A DNA stretch of 64,000 nt. Origin: Pseudolysobacter antarcticus. Lineage in GTDB: Bacteria > Pseudomonadota > Gammaproteobacteria > Xanthomonadales > Rhodanobacteraceae. The stretch covers positions 3,162,001 to 3,226,000 of the forward strand of contig NZ_CP035704.1 of assembly GCF_004168365.1 (NCBI RefSeq), written 5' to 3'. Position 1 is the stretch's first letter. Each line of letters starts with the position of its first letter. This document shows, piece after piece, positions 9,611-18,547 of the stretch. The notes beneath the pieces were generated by a model, which was not told the DNA's origin, ran no database searches, and saw only the letters and a list, made by a program, of their open reading frames with translations. The translations under genes and the position numbers were made by a program.

Positions 9611-10423
9611 ATGAGCTCCAGCGTCGGCAATGCCCGCGGCGTATTGCGCCACGCATCGGCAGCGGGCGCATTCGAGCATGCGCGTATTGCGCCGGATGCC
9701 AGCCTGCGCGATTTCATCGAACATTTCTGGATGGTGCGCTGGGATTTGCGCGGCCATACGCCACAGTTGCAGGAAACGCTGCCGCATCCGAACGTGCATA
9801 TCGTCTTCGAGCGCGAGAAGACACGCATCTTCGGGGTGCACACCGCACGCTTTTCAAAGCTGCTTGAAGGTCAAGGTTGTGCGTTCGGTGTGAAGTTTCG
9901 ACCCGGCGGTTTTTATCCGTTCCTGCAACGACCGTTGTCGACCATCGCCGATGGCTCGATCTCGCTGCAGGACGTTTTCGGCAGCACCGCCGATACTTTG
10001 GAAAACGAGGTGTTCGCGAATACGGATGTCTCCGGCATGATCGCGGTGGCGACGCAATTCCTGCGCGCGCATGCGCCGCCAGCCGATCCGAATGCCGATC
10101 GTATTGCGGCTATCGTCGCGCGCATCGTTGACGATCGCAGCCTGACCAGTGTCGATGATCTCGCGAGTCGCAACGGATTGAACAAACGCAGCCTGCAACG
10201 CCTGTTCAAGCAATACGTCGGCGTCAGCCCGAAATGGGTGATCAACCGTTATCGATTGCACGACGCAATCGAGCTGTTGGCGTCGGGTGAAACGATCGAC
10301 GGGCCGCGTCTCGCACTGGAGCTGGGTTATTTCGACCAAGCGCATTTCATTCGCGACTTCAAGAAATTGATCGGTCGCTCGCCCGCAGATTATCGCCGCG
10401 TAGCGGGCAGCGCAAAATCTTGA
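9611..10423 (+). CDS. AraC family transcriptional regulator
   Basis: A 270-residue protein. Residues about 20-125 match the DUF6597-type N-terminal sensor (HFWMVRWDLRG, LPHPNVHIVFE, FGVKFRPGGFYPF). Residues about 165-265 are the double helix-turn-helix AraC domain (LASRNGLNKRSLQRLFKQYVGVSPKWVINRYRL spans helix 1 and linker; LALELGYFDQAHFIRDFKK spans helix 2). It is divergent from the DUF3224 lipoprotein with about 134 bp between, which suggests local control. The effector is unknown. Confidence 0.88.
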   Translation: MSSSVGNARGVLRHASAAGAFEHARIAPDASLRDFIEHFWMVRWDLRGHTPQLQETLPHPNVHIVFEREKTRIFGVHTARFSKLLEGQGCAFGVKFRPGGFYPFLQRPLSTIADGSISLQDVFGSTADTLENEVFANTDVSGMIAVATQFLRAHAPPADPNADRIAAIVARIVDDRSLTSVDDLASRNGLNKRSLQRLFKQYVGVSPKWVINRYRLHDAIELLASGETIDGPRLALELGYFDQAHFIRDFKKLIGRSPADYRRVAGSAKS

Positions 10424-10440
10424 CTACGCAATGTGAACAA

Positions 10441-10872
10441 TTATTTTTGCGGCGGCCCGATATCGAGCAGCGTGCGCAGACTGACACTGGAATCGCCGAC
10501 GATACCAAGCAGCCAGAAACACAGGCCCGAGAACGCGCCCCAGCCAAGTAATTCGAGCGCATTCACGGCGCTGAAAGCCTGCAGATGCGGCGGCGTATCT
10601 ATCCACCAATACAACAGCAGCGCCGGTACGCTGCAGACAGCACCGGCCAGCGCCAGCGACCACCCATCGAGCCGATGCAGCCGACGCAACAGCAACACGA
10701 TCGGCAAACCCAACAGCCACGCACTCGGATAGGTCAGCAACAAACCGATCGGCAGCGACCACGGTTCGGCGAAAAACAGCGTCGCATAAAACGGCGGCAG
10801 CAACGGCGTGAACAGCAGCGCGAAAAGGATCCGACGCAAGGGCGGCGTAGCGGATTTTTGCGTCACAACCAC
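10441..10872 (-). CDS. Small membrane protein, function unknown
   Basis: About 143 residues from a GTG at 10872 (a second GTG lies at 10866), placed just after the stop of the upstream GNAT gene, with GGA upstream. The ATG at 10932 would overlap that gene by 59 bases. Four hydrophobic segments are seen (ILFALLFTPLLPPFYATLFF, the LLLTYPSAWLLGLPIVLLL region, WSLALAGAVCSVPALLLYWW, and the LLGWGAFSGLCFWLLGIVG region). I do not recognise the family. It is probably translated together with the acetyltransferase. Confidence 0.6.
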   Translation of the reverse strand: MVVTQKSATPPLRRILFALLFTPLLPPFYATLFFAEPWSLPIGLLLTYPSAWLLGLPIVLLLRRLHRLDGWSLALAGAVCSVPALLLYWWIDTPPHLQAFSAVNALELLGWGAFSGLCFWLLGIVGDSSVSLRTLLDIGPPQK

Positions 10873-10873
10873 G

Positions 10874-11401
10874 CTAGATATCCATGACCAGCATGACGTC
10901 GTCGTAATTCTTGCCACCGACATTGAAAACACGCTCGCCGATTTTCCGAAAACCTTGGCGGATATAAAACGCGATCGCGTCGTGATTATTTGCGTAGACG
11001 CCTAGCAATAGACGCGGCGCATCGACCAACTTCGCCTGCGAAATCGCTTCTGCCATCAGCCGCTTGCCGACGCCGCTACCATGAAAACGATGCAACAAAT
11101 AAATCCGTTTGACCTCAAGATCGTCGGCATGCAAATCGGCAAGTGGCAGCGTCGATTTTGCCAACACCAGATAACCGATCGGTGCGTTCCCGACCTCGGT
11201 TTCCGCGATCCAGATCGATGTTGTGGCGTCTTGCAACCACGCATCATAAACGCGTGTTGCGTGCTGCGATTCGCAATGCGCAAGAATGCTCGTACCATCG
11301 AGAATGCCGGCAAACGTTTCCAGAAATGTCGCTTGACCGAGCAGCGCAAGCGCGCTCGCATCGATCGGATTGCAGCGTCGAATGTTGAAGCGATCGGCCA
11401 T
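10874..11401 (-). CDS. GNAT family N-acetyltransferase
   Basis: 175 residues with the GNAT fold. Motif A is LEVKRIYLLHRFHGSGVGKRL, giving the acetyl-CoA pyrophosphate loop (R/Q-x-x-G-x-G/A) as HGSGVG. Motif B is YANNHDAIAFYIRQGFRKIGE. The substrate cannot be told from sequence; relatives acetylate small amines, polyamines or protein N-termini. Its 3' end nearly abuts a small membrane-protein gene. The start ATG lacks a strong ribosome site. Confidence 0.88.
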   Translation of the reverse strand: MADRFNIRRCNPIDASALALLGQATFLETFAGILDGTSILAHCESQHATRVYDAWLQDATTSIWIAETEVGNAPIGYLVLAKSTLPLADLHADDLEVKRIYLLHRFHGSGVGKRLMAEAISQAKLVDAPRLLLGVYANNHDAIAFYIRQGFRKIGERVFNVGGKNYDDVMLVMDI

Positions 11402-11461
11402 GTTTTCTGCTGCGGTGAGAGCCGAGATGAAACTGCGGGCAAACTCACGCCCGTTGCAAGA

Positions 11462-11538
11462 TGGTGCCCCCGAGCCGATTCGAACGGCTGACCTTCCCCT
11501 TAGGAGGGGGACGCTCTATCCAGCTGAGCTACGGGGGC
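11462..11538 (-). tRNA. tRNA-Arg (anticodon CCU)
   Basis: A full 77-nt cloverleaf with CCA encoded. Acceptor GCCCCCG/CGGGGGC, D-arm GCTC...GAGC, anticodon loop CTCCTAA (anticodon CCT, reading AGG), T-arm AGCCG TTCGAAT CGGCT, discriminator A. AGG is a rare codon in this GC-rich genome. A weak hairpin (CGGGC/GCCCG, 11436-11453) lies downstream on the minus strand. No integrase or direct repeat of the tRNA end is seen beside it, so there is no sign of an island using it as an attachment site. Confidence 0.97.
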
Positions 11539-11701
11539 GTGGATTTTTCGATATTGCTTGCAGTTTTCGCATGCTTCGCCAACACGCTGGCGACAGCGAC
11601 AGCGCGCTGCATTTTCGCACGAATCGCACGAACTGCCAGTGCGAATCCCGGGAAAATTCGCCCGGAGTTGTGGCAAAGCCAGTCGCATGCAGCCGCTCTG
11701 A

Positions 11702-11707
11702 TATAAT
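11702..11707 (+). promoter_or_regulatory. Candidate -10 box for the ALDH gene
   Basis: A consensus TATAAT lies 56 bp upstream of the ATG at 11764. No good -35 is found at 16-18 bp, so this is a weak promoter call on its own. Confidence 0.5.
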
Positions 11708-11763
11708 TCGCCGTCGCTTTTTTGTGAGCCGCAACGGCTTGCCACTATCTCTCTGGAGTTTCC

Positions 11764-13296
11764 ATGTCTGCAAATATTCTCAAGGCGCTCGGCTTGACCG
11801 AGACCCATTCCGGCACGTATCTCGGCCACGGCGAGTGGTCCAAAACCACCGACGCGGGCGTACTCGAATCGCATAATCCGGCCACCGGCGAACTGCTCGG
11901 CCGCGTTTATGCGAGCTCGGAAGCGGACTACGAAACCATCATCACACGCGCGCAGGAAGCGTTCGCGATCTGGCGCACGACGCCCGCACCACGCCGCGGC
12001 GAAGCCGTACGTTTGTGCGGTGAAGCGCTGCGCAAACACAAGGATGCGCTCGGTTCGCTGGTCACGCTGGAAATGGGCAAGATCAAGCCGGAAGGCGACG
12101 GCGAAGTGCAGGAAATGATCGACATCGCGGATTTCGCGGTCGGCCAGTCGCGCATGTTGTATGGCAACTCGATGCACTCCGAGCGTCCCGGCCACCGCAT
12201 GTACGAACAGTGGCATCCGCTCGGTCTGGTCGGCGTCGTCAGCGCGTTCAATTTCCCGGTCGCGGTATGGGCCTGGAACGCGTTTCTCGCGGCGATCTGT
12301 GGCGATATCACGATCTGGAAACCGTCGCCAAAAACTCCGCTCACAGCGGTCGCCAGCATGAAGATCTGCAACGACGCTTTGAACGCCGCCGGCTTTCCGG
12401 ATATTTTCTTCCTGTTCAACGATGCGCGCACCGAGCTCGCACAGAAGTTCACCGACGACAAGCGCATCCCGCTGATCAGCTTCACCGGCTCGACCACGGT
12501 CGGGCGCATCGTCGGCGAGCGCGTGGCCAACCGCATGGGTCGTTCGCTGCTCGAACTCGGCGGCAACAACGCGATCATCATCGATGCCACAGCCGATCTG
12601 AAACTGGCGATTCCTGCGGTCGTGTTCGGCGCGGTCGGCACGGCCGGTCAGCGCTGCACGAGCACGCGACGTTTGATCGTACATGAGTCAATCATCGACG
12701 AGGTCACGCAGACCCTGGTCAAAGCGTACAAGCAGATCGAAACGCGCATCGGCGATCCGCTCAAATCCGAAACCCTGATGGGCCCGCTGATCGATCGTGA
12801 TGCGGTGAATCGCTACGAACACGCCGTGACGCAAGCGCAGGCAGCCGGCGGCACCGTGCTGACCGGCGGCAAGGCGCTCGAAGGCAAAGGCAACTATGTG
12901 CTGCCGACCATCGTCAACGGCATCAAGGGCAGCGATGCGATCGTGCAGACCGAAACGTTCGCGCCGATCCTGTATGTGATTCCGTACAAAACGCTCGATG
13001 AAGCGATCGCAATCCAGAACGGCGTGCCGCAGGGTTTGTCGTCGTCGATCTTCACCACTGATTTGCGCGCGGCGGAAAAATTCCTGACCTGCTTCGGTTC
13101 GGATTGCGGCATCGCCAACGTCAATATCGGTACCAGCGGCGCGGAAATCGGCGGCGCATTCGGTGGCGAGAAAGACACCGGCGGCGGTCGTGAATCCGGC
13201 TCGGATGCATGGAAAATCTACATGCGCCGCCAGACCAATACGATCAACTACTCCGACTCGTTGCCGCTGGCGCAAGGCATCAAGTTCGATTTCTGA
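11764..13296 (+). CDS. amaB: ALDH7-type dehydrogenase (L-piperidine-6-carboxylate / alpha-aminoadipic semialdehyde dehydrogenase)
   Basis: The 510-residue protein matches the ALDH7 class (antiquitin, bacterial AmaB) along its length: [11 protein letters not shown] near the start, NAD-binding [11 protein letters not shown] and [11 protein letters not shown], general base Glu264 in LLELGGNNA, nucleophile Cys298 in [12 protein letters not shown], and the ALDH7-specific [23 protein letters not shown]. The known reaction is NAD-dependent oxidation of the semialdehyde (cyclic P6C) to alpha-aminoadipate in lysine breakdown. A glutaryl-CoA dehydrogenase-like gene lies at 24978, but it is not linked in an operon. 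GGAG precedes the ATG. A long hairpin follows the stop. Confidence 0.85.
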   Translation: MSANILKALGLTETHSGTYLGHGEWSKTTDAGVLESHNPATGELLGRVYASSEADYETIITRAQEAFAIWRTTPAPRRGEAVRLCGEALRKHKDALGSLVTLEMGKIKPEGDGEVQEMIDIADFAVGQSRMLYGNSMHSERPGHRMYEQWHPLGLVGVVSAFNFPVAVWAWNAFLAAICGDITIWKPSPKTPLTAVASMKICNDALNAAGFPDIFFLFNDARTELAQKFTDDKRIPLISFTGSTTVGRIVGERVANRMGRSLLELGGNNAIIIDATADLKLAIPAVVFGAVGTAGQRCTSTRRLIVHESIIDEVTQTLVKAYKQIETRIGDPLKSETLMGPLIDRDAVNRYEHAVTQAQAAGGTVLTGGKALEGKGNYVLPTIVNGIKGSDAIVQTETFAPILYVIPYKTLDEAIAIQNGVPQGLSSSIFTTDLRAAEKFLTCFGSDCGIANVNIGTSGAEIGGAFGGEKDTGGGRESGSDAWKIYMRRQTNTINYSDSLPLAQGIKFDF

Positions 13297-13312
13297 TTCA
13301 TGCCGAAACATT

Positions 13313-13353
13313 CCAGATGCAGCGCTGCGATGTAGTCGCTGCGCTGCATCTGG
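13313..13353 (+). terminator. Long hairpin after the ALDH gene
   Basis: Arms CCAGATGCAGCG (13313-13324) and CGCTGCATCTGG (13342-13353) pair perfectly, and the inner bases pair further with one mismatch. No U-run follows, so it may act as a weak or Rho-assisted terminator or as an mRNA 3'-end stabiliser. Confidence 0.55.
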
Positions 13354-13389
13354 AACTGGCAAGTTGTTATTCAAACGGGGGAGTTCGAC

Positions 13390-14049
13390 ATGACAACGAA
13401 GGTTTCTGCACGACAGTTGCTTGCGCTTGCGACGCTACTTTCGTTGGCAATTTTCAACGCCTTCGCCGCGACCGAAGCCGTCACCAAGGATGGACGTCAT
13501 GTCATTCTCGATGACAACGGCACGTGGAAACTGCAGGTCGACAAAAGCAACGAACTTGTCGATATTTCGCTCGCGTATGCAACGCCGAAATCGGCCACCA
13601 GCATCGCCCGCAGCGGCTTCGGCGTGTTTCTGTTTGCGTATGACCCGAACAAATGGTCGGTCGAACAACATCCGCTCAGTGAAACTGTTGAATTCATGTT
13701 CCGCCACAAAAACGGTTCGGCGATCGTCAAGGTTGTCACAGAGCGTGTGCAGATGACATTGAGCGGGCTGAAGGAACTCAACATCGGCCTCATGCAAAAA
13801 ACCGATCCGAAAGCGCACATCGAAAGCGAAACGATGTTGACGGTCAACGGCAACACCGGCTTGGTGTTGGACAATGTCGGCGAAGCATTTGGCGCAAACT
13901 GGCACGTGCGACGATTCCTGTGGAGCGGCAAACAAGGCTCGGTGCAAATGATCTGCACCGAAGCCAATAATCTCTACGAAGAAAGCGCCGCCGACATCAA
14001 TGATTTGATCGCCGGATTCAGCGTCGTCGAACCTGCTAAAAAACTCTGA
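13390..14049 (+). CDS. Exported protein of unknown function
   Basis: 219 residues. The ATG is preceded by GGGGGAG. The N-terminus has a Sec signal peptide ([19 protein letters not shown], cleavage near residue 27). It continues with [16 protein letters not shown], a short opening shared by many periplasmic proteins. The remainder is an alpha/beta domain ending [14 protein letters not shown], reminiscent of small periplasmic proteins that sit beside zinc-ribbon membrane proteins, but I cannot name a family. It lies between the ALDH gene and a zinc-ribbon/DUF4190 gene. Confidence 0.7.
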   Translation: MTTKVSARQLLALATLLSLAIFNAFAATEAVTKDGRHVILDDNGTWKLQVDKSNELVDISLAYATPKSATSIARSGFGVFLFAYDPNKWSVEQHPLSETVEFMFRHKNGSAIVKVVTERVQMTLSGLKELNIGLMQKTDPKAHIESETMLTVNGNTGLVLDNVGEAFGANWHVRRFLWSGKQGSVQMICTEANNLYEESAADINDLIAGFSVVEPAKKL

Positions 14050-14087
14050 CTTTTTACGCTCTCAATGCGCTTTTCAGGAGTAGACCG

Positions 14088-14480
14088 ATGACCATGATTT
14101 CATGCCCCGCGTGTTCGCACCAGGTTTCCGACCAGGCCACGTCATGCCCGAATTGCGGTCATCCGCTGGTACCTGCAGCAACCACGAATGTCGCCACCTA
14201 CAGCAATACTTCGGGCACGAACACGAGTGTGCCGGCGATTGTGAGTCTGGTATTCGGTCTGTTGTCGTGGTGCATCTTGCCGTTCATCGGCGCGATCGTC
14301 GCTGTGATCGCCGGACACATTGCGCGCAGTGAAATCCGCAGCGCACCGGCCGGCACGATCGATGGCGACGGCATGGCGATTGCCGGGCTCATTCTCGGCT
14401 GGGCGCATCTGGTGGTGGTCTTGCTCGGATTGCTGTTTATTTTTGCCGTGCTCGGCGGTTTCGCAGCGATGTCGCACTGA
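14088..14480 (+). CDS. Zinc-ribbon DUF4190 membrane protein
   Basis: 130 residues. The N-terminus has a zinc ribbon with CPAC and CPNC knuckles (residues about 6-9 and 20-23). A Ser/Thr-rich linker leads to two hydrophobic hairpins of the DUF4190 type ([29 protein letters not shown] and [22 protein letters not shown] region), with the conserved GHIARSEI and [13 protein letters not shown]. The function is unknown. AGGAG sits 7 bases before the ATG at 14088. Confidence 0.82.
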   Translation: MTMISCPACSHQVSDQATSCPNCGHPLVPAATTNVATYSNTSGTNTSVPAIVSLVFGLLSWCILPFIGAIVAVIAGHIARSEIRSAPAGTIDGDGMAIAGLILGWAHLVVVLLGLLFIFAVLGGFAAMSH

Positions 14481-14501
14481 GCCGCAACGACGGATTATCG
14501 C

Positions 14502-15521
14502 GTGTACAACCTCGCCCGCTCCTTGCTGTTTTGCCTTGATGCCGAACGCGCGCACGATCTCGGCCTGAAGGCGATCGAAGTCGCGTATCGCACCGGTTTT
14601 AATCCGCTGCTCGCGAGCAAACCGAAACCATTACCGCTCGAAGTATTCGGCATCAAATTTCCGAATCCGGTCGGGCTCGCCGCCGGACTCGACAAGAACG
14701 GCGACTATTTCGAGGCGCTCGCCTCACTCGGTTTCGGCTTTGTCGAAATCGGCACGATCACCCCAAAAGCGCAGGCCGGCAATCCGAAACCGCGCATGTT
14801 CCGCCTGCCACAGGCCGAAGCAGTGATCAATCGACTCGGCTTCAATAACAAGGGCGTGGACTATCTCGTCGCGCGTGTCGAGCGCAGCAATTTCAACGGC
14901 GTGCTCGGTATCAACATCGGCAAGAACAAGGACACGCCGAACGAAAACGCGGTCGATGATTATCTGTTCTGTCTCGATCGTGTCTACCCGCTCGCGAGCT
15001 ACATCACGGTCAATATTTCATCGCCGAACACGCAAGGCTTGCGCGACCTGCAGCAGGAAGACGCGCTGCAACGCTTGATCGCGACCTTGCGCGAACGCCA
15101 GCAAAAACTCGCCGTACAACACGGTCGATACAAGCCGATGCTGCTGAAGATTGCGCCCGATCTGAGTGAAACCGAACTCGACAGCATCGCCAATGTATTG
15201 CTGGCTAACAGCGTCGATGGCGTTATCTGCAGCAACACCACAATCGATCGCAGCACGATTACCGGCCAGCCACACGCGAGTGAAGCCGGAGGACTGAGCG
15301 GACGTCCGCTGTTTGCCAAATCGACCGATGTTTTGAAACAGATGGCTAAACGTTTAAACGGCAAAATCCCGTTGATTGGTGTGGGTGGAATCCTCTGCGG
15401 CGATGACGCCGCCGCGAAAATTTCCGCGGGTGCGAGTCTCGTGCAATTTTACAGCGGCATGATTTATCGCGGGCCGACCTTGATCGGCGAAAGCATCGAT
15501 GCTATCCGCGCGCTGCGTTGA
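14502..15521 (+). CDS. pyrD: Dihydroorotate dehydrogenase (quinone), class 2
   Basis: 339 residues, close to the 336 of E. coli PyrD. It oxidises dihydroorotate to orotate with electron transfer to ubiquinone at the inner membrane. The amphipathic N-terminal helices (residues 1-35) are the class-2 membrane and quinone site. FMN-site motifs include [16 protein letters not shown] and [20 protein letters not shown]. The catalytic Ser loop is [14 protein letters not shown], and the FMN phosphate loop includes [13 protein letters not shown]. The start is GTG, with GGA upstream. murB follows after 20 bases, forming a pyrimidine/cell-wall pair. Confidence 0.95.
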   Translation: MYNLARSLLFCLDAERAHDLGLKAIEVAYRTGFNPLLASKPKPLPLEVFGIKFPNPVGLAAGLDKNGDYFEALASLGFGFVEIGTITPKAQAGNPKPRMFRLPQAEAVINRLGFNNKGVDYLVARVERSNFNGVLGINIGKNKDTPNENAVDDYLFCLDRVYPLASYITVNISSPNTQGLRDLQQEDALQRLIATLRERQQKLAVQHGRYKPMLLKIAPDLSETELDSIANVLLANSVDGVICSNTTIDRSTITGQPHASEAGGLSGRPLFAKSTDVLKQMAKRLNGKIPLIGVGGILCGDDAAAKISAGASLVQFYSGMIYRGPTLIGESIDAIRALR

Positions 15522-15541
15522 TACCGTCGCCGAGCAAACTC

Positions 15542-16576
15542 ATGTCTTCCCTACCCGCCTGCGGCCTGCAATACGATGTTTCGTTGAAAGCGCGGAATAC
15601 GTTCGGTGTCGATGCACGTGCCGCCGTGCTTGCGCGTGTTGCCGATATCGGCGCTCTGCAAACTCTGCTCGCGCAAAAACAGTTCGCCAATCTGCCGCGA
15701 TTGATCCTCGGCGGTGGAAGCAACATCTTGTTCACTCGCGACTTCGACGGCCTCGTGCTGTTGCCAGAATTTCGCGGCATGGCGATCACGCATGAAAGTG
15801 GCGACCTCGTGCATGTGCGCGCCGGTGCGGGCGAGAGCTGGGATGCACTGGTGCGCTGGTCGCTCGCGCAAGGCTTGTGCGGGCTCGAAAATCTCGCGTT
15901 GATTCCGGGCCATGTCGGCGCCGCGCCAATCCAGAACATCGGTGCTTACGGTATCGAGTTTGCCGAGGTTTGTGCGGCGGTGGAAATCCATGATGTCGCG
16001 ATTGGTACAACGCGTTGGCTTTCGCGCGAACAATGCGGATTCGGTTATCGCCACAGCATTTTCAAAATGCCCGAGGCCGCGAACTGGATTGTCACCGCGG
16101 TCGATATTTTGCTCACACGGCAAGCGCAGCTTCGACTCGATTACGCCGGCCTGCGCGAACAACTGCAGGCGCAGAACATCGACACGCCCACCGCCGCCGA
16201 CGTCGCCGATGCAGTCACCCAGCTGCGTCTGCGCAAACTGCCGAATCCGGCCTTGATCGGTAACGCCGGCAGCTTTTTCAAGAATCCGATCGTGATGAAC
16301 ACGGTCGCAAAACAGCTGCAACTGAAACACCCTACCCTGCCCACTTGGCCGACACCGGACGGCCTGAGCAAACTGTCGGCGGCGTGGCTGATCGAGAGCT
16401 GCGGTTTCAAAGGCCTGCGCGATGGCGACGCCGGAGTTTCAAGCCAGCACGCGCTCGTGCTCGTGAATCACGGCGCGGCCAGCGGTGCGCAACTATGGGC
16501 GCTGGCGCAGCGCATTCAGGCCAGCGTACGGCAGCATTACGATGTTCTGTTGCTGCCGGAACCGATGGTGATCTGA
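15542..16576 (+). CDS. murB: UDP-N-acetylenolpyruvoylglucosamine reductase
   Basis: 344 residues from the ATG at 15542. A FAD-dependent enzyme that reduces the enolpyruvyl group to give UDP-MurNAc. FAD-binding segments are LILGGGSNILFTRDFDG and GLENLALIPGHVGAAPIQNIGAYG. The type I signature is GYRHSIFK. The catalytic Ser is in NAGSFFKNP, and the C-terminal SAAWLIESCGFKG and SQHALVLVNHGAASG complete the site. A TTG at 15518 in frame would add eight residues overlapping pyrD and is less likely. Confidence 0.95.
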   Translation: MSSLPACGLQYDVSLKARNTFGVDARAAVLARVADIGALQTLLAQKQFANLPRLILGGGSNILFTRDFDGLVLLPEFRGMAITHESGDLVHVRAGAGESWDALVRWSLAQGLCGLENLALIPGHVGAAPIQNIGAYGIEFAEVCAAVEIHDVAIGTTRWLSREQCGFGYRHSIFKMPEAANWIVTAVDILLTRQAQLRLDYAGLREQLQAQNIDTPTAADVADAVTQLRLRKLPNPALIGNAGSFFKNPIVMNTVAKQLQLKHPTLPTWPTPDGLSKLSAAWLIESCGFKGLRDGDAGVSSQHALVLVNHGAASGAQLWALAQRIQASVRQHYDVLLLPEPMVI

Positions 16577-16706
16577 TCCAACAATCATCGCTGGTGATCC
16601 CTTGCCGGCTCCAAAAACCTGCTCGATATTTGCCGACGCGACATCACAAAAATCGCCATCGAATCGGGTAGACTCAAGGCGCAAGGGGGCTTGCCGGAGA
16701 CCGCGT

Positions 16707-18539
16707 ATGCAATCTGCCACCGCCGTAACGACCACGGCTCTCGCGCGTCGGCGCGCACTCAGCGCGATGTTCGCGAGCCTCGGTTTCGATACCGCCGTGC
16801 CATCGATGCGGCGTGCCGGCAAGGCAGCGACCGATACCCGGCTCGGCGATCCCACCACCATCGCCAGTGTCAGCCAAACCTTGAGCGGCCCGCCGAGCAC
16901 CGTGGCGTGGCTGAATCGCGCGACGTTCGGTTGCACGCAAGCCGACCTCACAGCGTTTACTGCGCTCGGCGCGAGCGATGCGGCACGCTGGACGGCATGG
17001 GTCTCACAGCAAACCAGCCCGGCGGCGATCAGCGATACCGCTTGCGATAGCCGCATCACCTCGGCCAATTTCAAGGCACTGAATCTGACGCCGGCGCAAC
17101 TCTGGTCTACCTATCATTCCGACACTGTGAACTACAATCATCGCATGTTGCCGATCGCCGAATCGGAGTGCGCAACATTGATCCGCCAGATCTACAGCAA
17201 ACGTCAATTGCACGAGAGCATGATCGATTTCTGGCATGATCATTTCAGCGTCAACGGTTGGGATTACGATGGCGGGCCGATGTTTCCGGCGTTCGATGCG
17301 CTGTTCCGCGCCACCTCTGCGGGCAATGGTGTGTTCGGCAATTTCAAGAACCTGCTGATCAACGTGGCCGAGTCGGCATCGATGATGTTCATGCTCGATC
17401 TGTATTCGAGCACGCGCGCCGGGCCCAACGAAAACTATGCGCGCGAGTTGTGTGAGCTGCATACGCTGGGTGCGATGAATTATGCCGGCGTGCTGAATCC
17501 GTTTGATCCATCATTACCCGTCGGCACTGCTGGCGACGGCGATGCGATCCGCCTGAAATATGTCGATGCCGATGTGTACAACATCACGCGTGCGCTGACC
17601 GGCTGGACCATGTCGCAAAGCACCTACGACACGCGCAACGATCTAAACCCAGGCACGTTCGAATACGTCGATGGCCTGCACGATCAGTACGACAAGTTTT
17701 TCCTGAATCGCTACCTCTACGACTACGAACATCAGCAGGATGGCTTCGATGTATTCGCCGCCCTTGCATGCCATCCCGGTGTGGCGACTTTCATCGCCAC
17801 AAAGCTGTGTCGACGCCTCGTCAGCGATAGTCCATCACCGACCCTCGTGAGCAATATCGCGAGCGTATTTCTGCAGAACTGGCAGGCACCGAATCAGTTG
17901 CAGATCGTCACGCAGGCGATCCTCAACTCGACCGATTTCGCCAATGGCTGGGGCCAGAAAATGAAGCGCCCGGGCGTGGCGATGGTCAGCACCTTGCGCG
18001 CACTCGGTGCCAACTTCACACCGCTGCCCGATCTGGATAATCCGAATTTTCAGGCGAATACGTGGTCGACCACCAACGCCGTGCTCTCGGCGCTGCAATC
18101 CGCTGGTCATCGCTTGTTCTACTGGCCGGCGCCGAATGGATATCCCGATGTGCAGATCGCGTGGGCCAGCAGCGGTTCGCTCGGCATGACCTTGCGTTTG
18201 CTCGCGATGCTGCTCGAAATGACGCAGGATCAAACTGTCAGCGCGTCGCCGTATCTGGCTGATGTGCAAGCACAAACCCTGGCTGCGTTTCCCACCGCGG
18301 CCACGCGCACGGCGGCGAATATTGCGGGTTTCTGGTGTACGCAGATTCTCGGTTATCAGCCGGCCGGCGTGTACAACGCGGCGGTGGATTTCCTGCGCCA
18401 GAATGTCGCCGCCACAGCGGCACTCACCTTGACTACCGATACCTGGAGCGGCAGCAATCTGAGCACTCACTACACGATGTCACGCTTGCGCTCGATGATC
18501 GCGTTGATTTTGTGCAGCCCTGATTTCCTGACCCGCTGA
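16707..18539 (+). CDS. DUF1800 family protein
   Basis: 610 residues from the ATG at 16707, chosen for GGAGA 6 bases upstream; an upstream in-frame TTG lacks it. The DUF1800 domain is recognised by TVAWLNRATFGCTQADL near the start, ESMIDFWHDHFSVN, NYARELCELHTLGAM (the conserved ENYARELLELHTLG), ITRALTGWTMS, and CHPGVATFIATKLCRRLVSD. Family members are usually encoded next to a DUF1501 protein, as here (stop to start 8 bp). The reaction is unknown. There is a short Arg-containing N-terminal segment (ALARRRALSAMFASLGFD) but no clear signal peptide. Confidence 0.9.
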   Translation: MQSATAVTTTALARRRALSAMFASLGFDTAVPSMRRAGKAATDTRLGDPTTIASVSQTLSGPPSTVAWLNRATFGCTQADLTAFTALGASDAARWTAWVSQQTSPAAISDTACDSRITSANFKALNLTPAQLWSTYHSDTVNYNHRMLPIAESECATLIRQIYSKRQLHESMIDFWHDHFSVNGWDYDGGPMFPAFDALFRATSAGNGVFGNFKNLLINVAESASMMFMLDLYSSTRAGPNENYARELCELHTLGAMNYAGVLNPFDPSLPVGTAGDGDAIRLKYVDADVYNITRALTGWTMSQSTYDTRNDLNPGTFEYVDGLHDQYDKFFLNRYLYDYEHQQDGFDVFAALACHPGVATFIATKLCRRLVSDSPSPTLVSNIASVFLQNWQAPNQLQIVTQAILNSTDFANGWGQKMKRPGVAMVSTLRALGANFTPLPDLDNPNFQANTWSTTNAVLSALQSAGHRLFYWPAPNGYPDVQIAWASSGSLGMTLRLLAMLLEMTQDQTVSASPYLADVQAQTLAAFPTAATRTAANIAGFWCTQILGYQPAGVYNAAVDFLRQNVAATAALTLTTDTWSGSNLSTHYTMSRLRSMIALILCSPDFLTR

Positions 18540-18547
18540 GGCCGACC

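Noticed and set aside
11462-11538. tRNA-Arg as an attachment site of a genomic island
   Set aside because: No integrase and no repeat of the tRNA 3' end was found in the neighbouring sequence.
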